A stretch of DNA of 64,000 bases, taken from Methylophaga pinxianii. GTDB taxonomy: Bacteria; Pseudomonadota; Gammaproteobacteria; Nitrosococcales; Methylophagaceae. The stretch spans positions 26,906-90,905 of the forward strand of contig NZ_JAJAEO010000186.1 in NCBI RefSeq assembly GCF_020447225.1, given 5' to 3'. Each line of letters begins with the position of its first letter. Position 1 is the first letter of the stretch. Below the pieces are notes generated by a model. The model saw nothing but the letters and a program-made list of their open reading frames with translations, was not told where the DNA came from and made no database searches. This document shows, piece by piece, positions 49,658-58,483 of this stretch. The position numbers and the translations under genes were made by a program.

Positions 49658-50629
49658 TCAGGCGGGGCGAACAATGACCCAATATCGACTGCGAAAAGTG
49701 ATTGAAACCGGGAATAATCGGCTCACGGCCAATAAAGCCTGATCGGTGTCAGTCAAATCAAACGTGCCACTGATATGAAATTTTGATAACTCCGGTTCAG
49801 CGCGCATGACACCAGGACGATAACGGGCCAGCTGATCCAGAAACTTATCTAACGGCATATCATTGATAATCAGCTTTTGCTGCACCCAGCCATCTGCACC
49901 CTCCACAAGTGGCTCAAGAGATGCAAATGTCGTTTGGGTAAAAATCAACTGGTTACCTGCCGTGCAAGTGGTCTGCTGTTTATCAGGCAGACTTACTTTT
50001 ACCTGATGCTCAAACACCGACAGAATCGTGCGATCTTTTTGTTGCTGAACAGAAAACCGTGTACCTAAGGGTTTTAATAAACCTTGGCGGGTTTGCACAA
50101 CAAAAGGCCGGATATCGTGGTTCGGGCTGGTGGAGATCATGATCTCACCCTGTTGCAGATTAATCCGTCGCTCCACTGGTGAAAAATCAACATTAATTGC
50201 TGAAGCACTATTCAGCATAACGATTGAACCATCAGACAATTGCACTTCGCGTATTTCACCCGTGATGGTGTGATGATCCGCCAGCATCAACCTTGCAGGC
50301 GAATATTGCCAGGCCAGCCAGCTTGAGGAGGAAATAACACCAATACCGGCAATACTTTTCAGCAGGTTTCGTCGGGCATTGGCAGGTTGTGCTTCTGTGT
50401 CTGGTTTAAGTGAATTAAATGCCAGTTCGCCAGGGAGCTGTTTGAGTTGTTGCTGCAATTTTTCCAGCTGCTGCCAGGCCCATTGATTTTCAGGTTGTGT
50501 TGATAACCAGTTTTGCCAGGCTTGTGTCTTCTGGCTAGTCGACTCACCAGTGAGTTCTACATGCCACTGTGAGGCTTCCGCCAGCGCTTTGTACTGCTGA
50601 GGCGTTAACTTCGCTACTACGCTGTTCAT
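49658..50629 (-). CDS. FecR-type anti-sigma factor / signal transducer
   Basis: 323 residues. Cytoplasmic N-terminal DUF4880 part (LTGESTSQKTQAWQNWLS, QPENQWAWQQLEKLQQQL), one membrane segment near residues 88-106 (AGIGVISSSSWLAWQ region), then the periplasmic FecR domain (EIREVQLSDGSIVMLNSAS, GEIMISTSPN, RTILSVFEHQVKVS) and a C-terminal STN-like part. It overlaps the sigma gene by four bases and precedes the receptor by 79. It passes the receptor signal to the sigma factor. Confidence 0.93.
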   Translation of the reverse strand: MNSVVAKLTPQQYKALAEASQWHVELTGESTSQKTQAWQNWLSTQPENQWAWQQLEKLQQQLKQLPGELAFNSLKPDTEAQPANARRNLLKSIAGIGVISSSSWLAWQYSPARLMLADHHTITGEIREVQLSDGSIVMLNSASAINVDFSPVERRINLQQGEIMISTSPNHDIRPFVVQTRQGLLKPLGTRFSVQQQKDRTILSVFEHQVKVSLPDKQQTTCTAGNQLIFTQTTFASLEPLVEGADGWVQQKLIINDMPLDKFLDQLARYRPGVMRAEPELSKFHISGTFDLTDTDQALLAVSRLFPVSITFRSRYWVIVRPA

Positions 50630-51165
50630 GCATCAAGCTGCTCATATAACGAAAATAGCAGGCAATGCTGGGTGGCTTTGGCCATGTATTTTTTCACTGA
50701 GCTCTCAGACATTCTCATCTCATCGGCAATTTCGCGATAAGTCATCCCTTTGAGCTGAGACATCAAAAAAGCTTTTTTCACTTTGACGCCCAAACCATCC
50801 AGCATGGCATCTATCCGGTACAGTGTCTCCAGCAAAATCGCACTTTGTTCTGCTGAAATAATCTCCTGCTCCGGTTGCTGCATTAAGGCTTGCAGATAGG
50901 ACTGCTCGATAGTCCGGCGCCTAAAATGATCGATCATTACCCGTTTGGCTACTGTTACCAGATAACTTCGTGGCTCACGAATAGCCTCCACTTTAGCCTC
51001 GAAATCAGGAGCAGTGAGTAATCTGATAAAAGTATCCTGGGCCAGATCAGCCGCTTGATGGGAACAATTCAAACGTTCTCGCAACCAGTTTTGCAACCAG
51101 CTGAAATTGTTTTGATAGAGTTTTTCAAGGTTTTGAGTGGAAGAGGGCAACAATGGCGCATTCAT
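50626..51165 (-). CDS. FecI-family ECF sigma factor
   Basis: 179 residues. Region 2: DLAQDTFIRLL and EPRSYLVTVAKRVMIDHFRRR. Region 4: LKGMTYREIADEMRMSESSVKKYMAKA. First gene of a sigma-antisigma-receptor set. A Fur-box-like sequence lies 17 bases upstream of its start (51183-51201). It should activate the receptor gene on siderophore signal under iron limitation. Confidence 0.94.
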   Translation of the reverse strand: MNAPLLPSSTQNLEKLYQNNFSWLQNWLRERLNCSHQAADLAQDTFIRLLTAPDFEAKVEAIREPRSYLVTVAKRVMIDHFRRRTIEQSYLQALMQQPEQEIISAEQSAILLETLYRIDAMLDGLGVKVKKAFLMSQLKGMTYREIADEMRMSESSVKKYMAKATQHCLLFSLYEQLDA

Positions 51166-51182
51166 GGTAATTATTCACAACT

Positions 51183-51201
51183 GTTAATGATAATGATTCG
51201 C
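51183..51201 (-). promoter_or_regulatory. Fur box of first fecI-like gene
   Basis: GTTAATGATAATGATTCGC matches 15 of 19 bases of the classical Fur box. It lies just upstream of the sigma gene, so iron-replete Fur should repress the sigma operon. Confidence 0.8.
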
Positions 51202-51267
51202 AGTTGCATTTTATGGTAATTCGTTTTCAAGAGCAATCCATATAGACTATTCTTAAATAACTATCGT

Positions 51268-51924
51268 CTATCGATCCAACCACTGCCGCAGCAGATTATT
51301 TCGAATCCGTGAAAGGCGATCATATTGTTGGGTTTTGCCACGAAGATTAAATTCCTCACGCAGCGACAGCTCTGTATCAAACAAAATTTCCCTTTGCTTC
51401 GGGTCACGTACCCGACTGGTCACCCAACCGACAATAACCAGTCGTTCGCCTTCGGTAACTTCATTGACTCGATGCAGATAAGTTGAGGGATAGAGCAGTA
51501 AATCCCCGGCATCCAGTTTCCAGCTACGTTCACCGCTGCTGTCTTCCAGTACCAGTTCGCCGCCTTGATACTGGGTTTGATCAGACAAAAATAGGGTAAA
51601 TGAAATATCGGTGCGTTGGTTATTAATTAAAGCTTCATCAACATGGGTGCCATAATGCATACCGGTTTGATAACGACTTAGCAGCATACGAACAAACTGC
51701 TGGGGATAGGTGCTCTGAACGAATAAATCATTGACCAGCAAACGTTGCTCAACCAGTTTCAAGGTTCCTGCAACTTCAACCCTATCCGCTTGCTGATTCT
51801 GTTTTACCTGAATAGCAGCCCTACCCGCTGTGCTCTGTCCATCATGGAATGGGATGTCCTTAGTCATTGCTTTGATGGCTTCAAGATCAGCAGCTGATAA
51901 ACATTGTGAAAGATGCAGGATCAT
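51268..51924 (-). CDS. piuC: Fe(II)/2-oxoglutarate dioxygenase, PiuC type
   Basis: 218 residues from the ATG at 51924, which gives the normal MILHLSQCLSA start; a longer version from 51942 would begin inside the Fur box. The PKHD-type hydroxylase metal site is present: His and Asp in GTHVDEAL, the second His in STYLHRVNEV, and the 2-oxoglutarate arginine in GERLVIVGW. PiuC-like genes are iron-repressed neighbours of siderophore receptors in Pseudomonas. The actual substrate is not known. Confidence 0.92.
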   Translation of the reverse strand: MILHLSQCLSAADLEAIKAMTKDIPFHDGQSTAGRAAIQVKQNQQADRVEVAGTLKLVEQRLLVNDLFVQSTYPQQFVRMLLSRYQTGMHYGTHVDEALINNQRTDISFTLFLSDQTQYQGGELVLEDSSGERSWKLDAGDLLLYPSTYLHRVNEVTEGERLVIVGWVTSRVRDPKQREILFDTELSLREEFNLRGKTQQYDRLSRIRNNLLRQWLDR

Positions 51925-51926
51925 AT

Positions 51927-51945
51927 TGAGAATGAGTCTCATTTA
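51927..51945. promoter_or_regulatory. Fur box between piuC and the exported-protein gene
   Basis: TGAGAATGAGTCTCATTTA with the perfect core AATGAG-T-CTCATT. It lies between two divergent genes and can control both. Confidence 0.75.
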
Positions 51946-51991
51946 TGGCAAAGTAGTTAACTTATCATAACGCCACTCTGAGAGACAGACT

Positions 51992-52789
51992 ATGCAAGAA
52001 AATCGAAAAAAATGGGTAAGCCTTGGGGTTGCTCTGGCCAGTGGGATCAGTTTGAGTGCCAATGCAGCCGATATGTCACATGATATGCATTTTACCAATG
52101 AAAATATTACCTTAGCAGCCGCTGGCGAAGGTGAAGGTGGTGGCGTCACTGAGACCGATCTGAAAACCAATGATGTCGCGTTTTTAACCCGCTTGGGTTT
52201 GATTCGTGGTCATTTGCTGGTGGGTTATGAATTGTATAAACAAGGCCAGGTCGAAATGGCGATTACCCATATGAAACATCCTCGCGATGAACTGTATGCA
52301 GGCCTGGTGCCATCAATCGAATATCGAGGTGGAAAACGCTTTGACGATGCATTGAGCAATCTGGCCGACAAAGTGACCAGCAAAGCCTCCCAAAAAGAAG
52401 TGGATGAAGCTTACGAACAACTTGAAGCAGGCATTAAAGCCGCTGAAGCTGTGGTGAAACCGGATTTAAAAAATACTCTGCAAAGCATTAAAGATTTGAT
52501 CCGCACCGCGGGTGAAGAATATGCACTGGGCGTAGAAAACGGCAAACTCATTAATCTGCATGAATATCAAGATGCTTACGGCTTTACCCAAATCGCCAAG
52601 CGCCGTCTTGAACAACTCCCCAAAGCAACTCGTAAAGAATCTGCCGAGACAGTTAAACAGGTTGAAGGCTATTTAGCTGAACTTGCCGATCTTTGGCCAA
52701 GCATCGCGCCTGAGGGCGATGTAGATGGTGATGCATCTAAACTTTACGGCGCGGCAGCGCGGATTGAGATTGCCGCATTAGGCGTCTAA
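51992..52789 (+). CDS. Exported helical protein of unknown function, iron-regulated context
   Basis: 265 residues. A Sec signal peptide ends near SANAADM (residues 22-28). The mature part begins with a His/Met-bearing stretch (MSHDMHF) and a Gly/Glu run, then a nearly all-helical domain (FLTRLGLIRGHLLVGYELY, EMAITHMKHPRDELYAGLV, KLINLHEYQDAYGFTQIAKR). I do not recognise the family. It contains HxxxE/HxxxxD-like spots that could bind metal. It shares a Fur-box-like sequence with piuC, so it is probably made under iron limitation. Followed by a terminator. Confidence 0.8.
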   Translation: MQENRKKWVSLGVALASGISLSANAADMSHDMHFTNENITLAAAGEGEGGGVTETDLKTNDVAFLTRLGLIRGHLLVGYELYKQGQVEMAITHMKHPRDELYAGLVPSIEYRGGKRFDDALSNLADKVTSKASQKEVDEAYEQLEAGIKAAEAVVKPDLKNTLQSIKDLIRTAGEEYALGVENGKLINLHEYQDAYGFTQIAKRRLEQLPKATRKESAETVKQVEGYLAELADLWPSIAPEGDVDGDASKLYGAAARIEIAALGV

Positions 52790-52819
52790 ATAATTATCGT
52801 TAATTTAAGTTCTTCATAT

Positions 52820-52862
52820 AAAAGCAGGCTTTTACACGAATGTCGTATAAGTCTGCTTTTTT
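52820..52862 (+). terminator. Terminator overlapping the PepSY gene end
   Basis: AAAAGCAGGCTTTTA pairs with TATAAGTCTGCTTTT and is followed by T. The left arm runs across the stop codon of the minus-strand PepSY gene. It serves the exported-protein gene and perhaps both strands. Confidence 0.8.
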
Positions 52863-53965
52863 GCATTCTTAAGTCGTAATTTTCTGAGCCATAGCATTAC
52901 TCCGGTAATGGATAGTAGTAACGGGATAAAACCTGCAACCATCCAGATTATTCGTCCTGAAACGCCTAAAATCTGACCAGTATGTAATGGCAGTTGCCAT
53001 GCAGCATAACTGTCTCCAGACAGATAGTTTTGCGGTTCGTCGATATGCAATATCGTTCCATCCAAACCGACAAAAACAAAGATATCTCCATACGGCCCTA
53101 CAGAACCTTTTTCCCTTAAATAAACCGTATAAAAACCTTTCTCGGAATGATTTCTCAGATAATAGGCTTCTGTATCCGGACGCTTTTTCAATGCCACATC
53201 AGCTGCATTATCAAAGCCGTTATCAGTCTGTGAAATAGTCTCGCTGGCTGGGTGAAATGGCGGCGTCACAGGAAAGATACTGGTGATAACTGGCCGGATA
53301 ACCACGTCCATATTCCACCATAAACCTGTCCAGAGAATAAGCAGAAACAAAACCGAAAATATCAGCCCGAATGATCGATGCAAATCAAACATTAATCTGG
53401 ATGATCCGGCCGTATGTTTAATACTAAGTGCTTTTTTCCATTTGTTTTTCTTGGGCCAAGCCAACCAAATACCTATCAACGTAACCACCAGCCACAAAAC
53501 CGTGACAATGCCCAATAAATATTTACCGAAAGATCCCAAACCTAAGCTGTAGTGCAGCCGATAAAGAAAAGGCATCAAATGACTGCGGGCCAAACTGGTT
53601 CGGTCAATATCCCGATCGCCAAGAATCTGCCCGGTATACGGATTGATAAATACTTCATCAATTCCCGTTGACTCCCCGGCAAGATAAAAAATAACGCTGG
53701 ACGTATTATCCTTTGCCAGAATAATTCCATGAATCGTAGCCTTTGGGTAATTGTGCGAAACCTGAGCTGACAAGGCATTTAAGGAGTGAGTGTTTTCTCC
53801 AACCGTCACTTGATACCAGGCGGGATTAAGCCAGTTATCAATCGCCCGCCAGAAAGTGATAGCCGATCCTGTCAGACCGGCTATCACAATAAACACCAGG
53901 ATAAAAACACCAATCCCGCGATGTAAAAGCAGCCAGAATGAGCGCTGCGACAACAGAGCAGTCAT
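52832..53965 (-). CDS. PepSY-associated TM protein (PiuB-like, putative ferric reductase)
   Basis: 377 residues with four main membrane helices (near 16-36, 145-170, 195-215 and 335-357) and two periplasmic PepSY-like stretches (YPKATIHGIIL, EVFINPYTGQILGDRDI; DIFVFVGLDGTILHI). Conserved histidines in helices, for example HRGIGVFILVF and LHRSFGLIFSVLF, resemble heme-binding sites of siderophore-iron reductases. It follows the second receptor by 10 bases and is part of that operon. The reductase role is inference. Confidence 0.87.
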   Translation of the reverse strand: MTALLSQRSFWLLLHRGIGVFILVFIVIAGLTGSAITFWRAIDNWLNPAWYQVTVGENTHSLNALSAQVSHNYPKATIHGIILAKDNTSSVIFYLAGESTGIDEVFINPYTGQILGDRDIDRTSLARSHLMPFLYRLHYSLGLGSFGKYLLGIVTVLWLVVTLIGIWLAWPKKNKWKKALSIKHTAGSSRLMFDLHRSFGLIFSVLFLLILWTGLWWNMDVVIRPVITSIFPVTPPFHPASETISQTDNGFDNAADVALKKRPDTEAYYLRNHSEKGFYTVYLREKGSVGPYGDIFVFVGLDGTILHIDEPQNYLSGDSYAAWQLPLHTGQILGVSGRIIWMVAGFIPLLLSITGVMLWLRKLRLKNAKKQTYTTFV

Positions 53966-53975
53966 TTGCGATGTT

Positions 53976-56354
53976 TTACATTTCTGCTCTTAAGGCAATA
54001 CCAAATGTTCTCGGTGCACCGACATCCAGGAAGGTCTCACTTTGATTATTGGTAACGTATTCACTATCCAGCAAATTTCTGACAAAAGCCGAAACGATGA
54101 GATTTTTCGATAAGGGATATTCCCCATTAAGATTCACCAAAGTCACACTGTCGTTGTCACGTTCAGTGGCGATACCATTGGTGTAAGCCAGCGTAATACT
54201 ATCCGACTGGTAGACAATATCACTGCTGACTCTTAATCCATTGATAAATTGGTAGCTGCCACCCAGCGAGACTTTGTATTCAGGAGCAAACGGGAATTGC
54301 TGTCCACTCAGATCATTGCCATCCATATTGAAATCAAGATATCTGGTATGGTTATAAGAAGCGCCTGCAAATAGGGTAAATGCACTAGTTACCAAATAAT
54401 CCGCTGAGAGCTCCAAGCCCTTCATCCTGGATTTTGCCGCATTGGCTACCGTGGCAATGCCCAGTTCATCGGAGATTTCAACCTGCTGATCTTTCCAATC
54501 GGTGTGATAAATATTGAGATTAGTATTTAAACGGTCAGCCAACCAACTGCCCCGCCAGGCGAGCTCATAAGTACTGGTATATTCCGGATCATAGGGTCGG
54601 TGAGCTGTAGAGGTACTTAAATCCACACCGCCCCCACGATAACCTTTTTGCCAGGTTAAACCGATAAGATGGTTTTGATTCAGCCTGTGACTTAAACCAA
54701 CTTTTGGCAACAGCTCAGTGAATGAGTTATTTTCATCGGCAGACTCAACTGTCGCCAAGCCTAATGGATCCACATACTGAAATTTCGTGTTGTTTTTTTC
54801 ATGATCCAAACGCATGCCGGTAATCCAGGTCCAGTTGTCAATAAACTCCCAGTTCACTTCACCGAAAACAGCCTGATTGCGAATGACGATATCACCCTGT
54901 GAGATGAGTGCCGGGTCATCAAAACCGCCCAGATTCAGATTGATTCGATCATCAATATCATTACTGTGTTTAGCGTAATAGAGCCCAAAGTAACTCAACA
55001 AACGTTCACTTTCGTAAGTAAAACGAAATTCCTGACTTAATAGATCCTGTTTATGTTTACGAACGGCTTCTCGTTCAAGCGTGACAGTCTGATCAAAGTC
55101 CAATAAAGAATCATAATTTGACCAGGTACCGCTGGATAAACTGCTAAACGTCCAGTTATCCGACAAGTAATAATCCAGTTTGGCTGAAGCGGTATTTTGA
55201 TCCAGGGCATCTCTTTCGGCTGTATTGAGATAATGTTTGTAATATCGAGGTTTGCCGTTTTCGACACTGACGGTATTCGCGCCTCTTTTTTGCTCGGTAC
55301 GATCCAGCGTCAACAGTAAGTCCATTTTTTCTGCAGGTTGAAACAGCAGTTTGCCGCGAATATTGACTGCACGTTGCGCATCGCCATCCCGATCAAGGGT
55401 TTCGTTCTTGATATAGCCATCCATCGTTTGATAATCGACAGCCAAACGGCCGGCCAGGAGATTGTCCACTATCGAGTCATTGGCAACGAATGAAATACCT
55501 TGCTCACCATAACTGCCGAAGTTGGTTTGAGCAGCGAATTCCGGCTGAAAAGTTGGATCATTAGTTTTTAATACTACTGCCCCTGCCAGAGAATTGCGTC
55601 CCTGCGTGGTGGATTGTGCACCACGATAGACCTCAACTTGTTCCACATCCCACAAACGAAGTGGAGTCATGGTGACCAGTCGATGTGTCTGCGCAGCACC
55701 ATCCACAAATACAGTCACGGCGCCATTCATCGTGCCTGCCCCCTGAGAGTCAAATCCGGAAACCGGCACCCCACGAATTCCCCAGTTTTCATTACCGGAC
55801 TGTGTATAAAGTCCGGGCGTTCTGGCCATAATATTTTGCAAGTCCTGATCGGCATGCTGCCGAATATCTTCCTCACCATATACCGCAACACTGGATAACG
55901 TGTCCTGCAGCCTACGATTAATTTTTTCTCCGGACACGATCACCGCTGGTAAGGCAATTTGATTATTCGTTTCAGCAGATGGTGTTTTATAAAGCGTAAA
56001 ACTGCCATCAGCTCTCTGCGAGAGTGTCAGCCCACTGCCCGCCAGCAACCTTTCCAACACCTGCTGCCGTGAATATTGTCCTGAAATACTCGGGCTAATA
56101 AGTCCGTCGGTGAGGCCAGGATCAAATGACAAGGTAATTCCTGCCTGACTGGCGAACTGGTTAAGCGATTGTGCCAATTGTCCGGCTGGAATCTGGTACT
56201 GCTGTTGAGAATCGGCTGCTTCGGCGGCCATTAAGTTGGTTAAGGGTAATGCAGCGGTGATGACAACCGTGGCAATGATTGCTGCCTTTATCGATTGGTT
56301 AAGTAATGTCTGTTTTTTTAAGTTAGTCGTTTGGAGAGATTGAGCAGGTTTCAT
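53976..56354 (-). CDS. TonB-dependent receptor with signalling domain (second)
   Basis: 792 residues. Signal peptide (cleaved near LMAAEA), STN domain at about residues 52-105 (AGQLAQSLNQFASQAGITLS), plug (NIMARTPGLYTQSGNENWGI, VEVYRGAQSTTQGRNSLAGA) and a barrel ending in a Met-final strand GIALRAEM rather than Phe. Less similar to siderophore receptors with known ligands; it has its own sigma and anti-sigma genes upstream and a PepSY protein downstream. A Fur-like box sits 27 bases before its start, so it can also be controlled directly by iron. Confidence 0.92.
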   Translation of the reverse strand: MKPAQSLQTTNLKKQTLLNQSIKAAIIATVVITAALPLTNLMAAEAADSQQQYQIPAGQLAQSLNQFASQAGITLSFDPGLTDGLISPSISGQYSRQQVLERLLAGSGLTLSQRADGSFTLYKTPSAETNNQIALPAVIVSGEKINRRLQDTLSSVAVYGEEDIRQHADQDLQNIMARTPGLYTQSGNENWGIRGVPVSGFDSQGAGTMNGAVTVFVDGAAQTHRLVTMTPLRLWDVEQVEVYRGAQSTTQGRNSLAGAVVLKTNDPTFQPEFAAQTNFGSYGEQGISFVANDSIVDNLLAGRLAVDYQTMDGYIKNETLDRDGDAQRAVNIRGKLLFQPAEKMDLLLTLDRTEQKRGANTVSVENGKPRYYKHYLNTAERDALDQNTASAKLDYYLSDNWTFSSLSSGTWSNYDSLLDFDQTVTLEREAVRKHKQDLLSQEFRFTYESERLLSYFGLYYAKHSNDIDDRINLNLGGFDDPALISQGDIVIRNQAVFGEVNWEFIDNWTWITGMRLDHEKNNTKFQYVDPLGLATVESADENNSFTELLPKVGLSHRLNQNHLIGLTWQKGYRGGGVDLSTSTAHRPYDPEYTSTYELAWRGSWLADRLNTNLNIYHTDWKDQQVEISDELGIATVANAAKSRMKGLELSADYLVTSAFTLFAGASYNHTRYLDFNMDGNDLSGQQFPFAPEYKVSLGGSYQFINGLRVSSDIVYQSDSITLAYTNGIATERDNDSVTLVNLNGEYPLSKNLIVSAFVRNLLDSEYVTNNQSETFLDVGAPRTFGIALRAEM

Positions 56355-56380
56355 GGAGCTTCCTTTTCAGCGTAAATAGC

Positions 56381-56399
56381 GTGAATGAGATTCATTTAC
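56381..56399 (-). promoter_or_regulatory. Fur-like box of the second receptor gene
   Basis: GTGAATGAGATTCATTTAC, with a GAATGA/TCATT inverted core, between fecR-like and receptor genes. It suggests a separate promoter for the receptor. Confidence 0.65.
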
Positions 56400-56434
56400 T
56401 ACTGATGCCGAAGCAACTGAAAAAAGAGGCCAAA

Positions 56435-57388
56435 TTATTTATTACTGGTCACCGTCACCCAATATGCACTGCGATAAACCACGCTCACCGGCAAGGTATG
56501 TGCAATATTGCTGAGAGCAATATCGGTATCTGTTAATTGAAAAACGCCGGAGAGGCGTAACTTTCCTATAGCCGGATCACACCGCAACCAGCCTTTACGA
56601 TACCGCGCTAATTCGGCAATAACATCTGCTAAAGGCTGATTATCAATAATTAATTGCTGACGTGTCCACGCTGTCGCTGTTGTTGGTTGACTTACTGCTA
56701 CAGGCTCTATATTCGCTTTGGAAAACCGGCTTTGCTGACCGGCAGTGATACGTTGAACCTTATTTGTTGTAATGGTATGAATTTCTACTGCATCCTGCTG
56801 AACGGCTACCTGAGAATATTCTGAACTTAACCGCACAGTGAACTCTGTTCCCAACGCATGAACCTGACCATGTTCGGTTTTGACGAAAAGTTGGCGGGCC
56901 AGCGTATCACTGGCTGTGGTGATATGGATTTCACCTTCCAATAATTCAATGAGTCGCTGATTTTCATCAAAAAATACATTTACGGCACTGCGGGTGTTCA
57001 ATATCAACTTGCTGCCATCCGCCAAGATGACCTCACGGATTTCTCCGGTCGCTGTGTGATAATCGGCAACCCAGAATAACAAGGATGAATGTTGATATAC
57101 CAGCCAACTACCCGTCGGAATAACCAACAATGCGCTGATGGCTTTAATAAGATTGCGTCGCTGAGCCTGTTTTCGACTCAATACCGAAAGCCCCAGTTTT
57201 TCTGGGACATGGCCGAAGGATTGATTTAATTGTTGTGCGGCTTGCCAGGCACGTTGATGATTAGCGCTTTGAGCACGCCATTGCTGCAACTGATTCTGTT
57301 CGTTTTCGGTTAATGGATGTTCCTGTATTTTAACCAACCAATCGGCGGCTTCAGCAATAATTTTGGCTGGAGGAGCGCTGGCATCCAT
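56435..57388 (-). CDS. FecR-type anti-sigma factor / signal transducer (second)
   Basis: 317 residues from the ATG at 57388, with a GTGGTGA site; a GTG at 57400 would add four. DUF4880 head (AADWLVKIQEHPLTENEQNQ), membrane segment near residues 85-103 (ISALLVIPTGSWLVYQ), FecR domain (EIREVILADGSKLILNTRSA, GEIHITTASDTLARQLFV) and C-terminal STN-like part (LADVIAELARYRKGWLRCD). It mirrors the first FecR in layout and neighbours, and sits 2-6 bases behind its sigma gene. Confidence 0.92.
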   Translation of the reverse strand: MDASAPPAKIIAEAADWLVKIQEHPLTENEQNQLQQWRAQSANHQRAWQAAQQLNQSFGHVPEKLGLSVLSRKQAQRRNLIKAISALLVIPTGSWLVYQHSSLLFWVADYHTATGEIREVILADGSKLILNTRSAVNVFFDENQRLIELLEGEIHITTASDTLARQLFVKTEHGQVHALGTEFTVRLSSEYSQVAVQQDAVEIHTITTNKVQRITAGQQSRFSKANIEPVAVSQPTTATAWTRQQLIIDNQPLADVIAELARYRKGWLRCDPAIGKLRLSGVFQLTDTDIALSNIAHTLPVSVVYRSAYWVTVTSNK

Positions 57389-57393
57389 GCTGA

Positions 57394-57891
57394 TCACCAC
57401 AGTAACGTTAAACAGTGGACATAAGCCTGCTGCATATCTCGTTTAACGGTCCGCAGTGAGACGCCTTGTTGATCGGCAATCTGTTGATAGGTTAGTCCTT
57501 CGAGTTGGGATAACAGAAAGATGGTTCTGACACGTTTAGATAAACGATTTAACAAGGCATCAAGCTGATCCAGCGTTTGCCAGATTAACAAGCGTTCTTC
57601 TTCGGAAATCATGGTGAGTTCTGGCATATGAGCCACGGCATCCTGATAGGCATTTTCCAAAGAGCGACGGCGAAAATAATCGATCACTAGACCATTGGCA
57701 ACGGTTCGCAGGTAAGCTCTAGGCTGCTCGGGGGTAAAATCCGTTTGTTTGTACTGAACCTGCAATAAACGAACAAAGGTATCTTGCGCGAGATCGGCCG
57801 CTCGCTGATCACACCCAACTTTTTGATAAAGCCAGCCGCGCAACCAATTGTGGTGTTCTTTATAGATAGTTTCCACTGGAGGTGGGGACAT
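57394..57891 (-). CDS. FecI-family ECF sigma factor (second)
   Basis: 165 residues. Region 2: DLAQDTFVRLLQ and QPRAYLRTVANGLVIDYFRRR. Region 4: LEGLTYQQIADQQGVSLRTVKRDMQQA. First gene of the second sigma-antisigma-receptor-PepSY operon. A Fur-box-like sequence is 20 bases upstream. Confidence 0.94.
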   Translation of the reverse strand: MSPPPVETIYKEHHNWLRGWLYQKVGCDQRAADLAQDTFVRLLQVQYKQTDFTPEQPRAYLRTVANGLVIDYFRRRSLENAYQDAVAHMPELTMISEEERLLIWQTLDQLDALLNRLSKRVRTIFLLSQLEGLTYQQIADQQGVSLRTVKRDMQQAYVHCLTLLW

Positions 57892-57910
57892 GAGATGGCT
57901 TTTAATTACA

Positions 57911-57929
57911 GTTAATGAGAATGAGATAC
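57911..57929 (-). promoter_or_regulatory. Fur-like box of the second fecI-like gene
   Basis: GTTAATGAGAATGAGATAC keeps two direct NATAAT-type hexamers (GTTAAT, GAGAAT) and 12 of 19 bases of the Fur consensus. It has the same position relative to its gene as the box at 51183. Confidence 0.6.
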
Positions 57930-58008
57930 ATTAACGTCTTAATATTAAACTGACAAGCCTGCTATATCAAAAGCATTTCCAATCAAACGACCCAAACATT
58001 GTTTTAAT

Positions 58009-58240
58009 TTAGCTATGTCCAGTAGCAGCCAGTTTCGCAGCAATATAATCGTGATGTTCTACATGCAGTAAATTGCTGATACGGCGAATGACATGCTGCT
58101 CGATCTGATGAACTTCTTGATCGGCATTCGCCAGTTGCCAGAGGATATGAATTAATTCAACTTTCTTCTTCTGGCTCTAACGGCGATTGATCTCTGAGGT
58201 GAAAGGCAAAATAATCGGGGATGCTTTTAGGTTTGTTAGG
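58009..58240 (-). pseudogene. TerB-like protein remnant, frameshifted
   Basis: Read on the minus strand in two frames. First part: IPDYFAFHLRDQSPLEPEEE. Second part: KVELIHILWQLANADQEVH, then IEQHVIRRISNLLHVEHHDY and a stop at 58009-58011. Together they resemble the C-terminal half of TerB (tellurite-resistance/DUF533-like) proteins. The frame changes in the GAA-rich run near 58161-58170, and the N-terminal half is missing. So it is a decayed gene. The rest of 57892-58483 shows only AT-rich sequence and a small hairpin near 58231-58253. Confidence 0.7.
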
Positions 58241-58483
58241 CTTACGCCAACAAATCCCCTCTCACCATTCAAGCATACTCCATGGCAAAGATATCTAGTA
58301 AAGTTGTGTTAAGTTACCGATTAAAATGAGAATTTGTGATTCTACGAGCTAATGCGCACTGGTCAGCATGAAGCTGCCTGCTATAGTCATTCTCATACCT
58401 CCTATATCTTGAATATTATGTAAATTTATTCACTATTGTTCGTTTTATGATGATAAGTTTCATTACCGACATCTATCTACATA

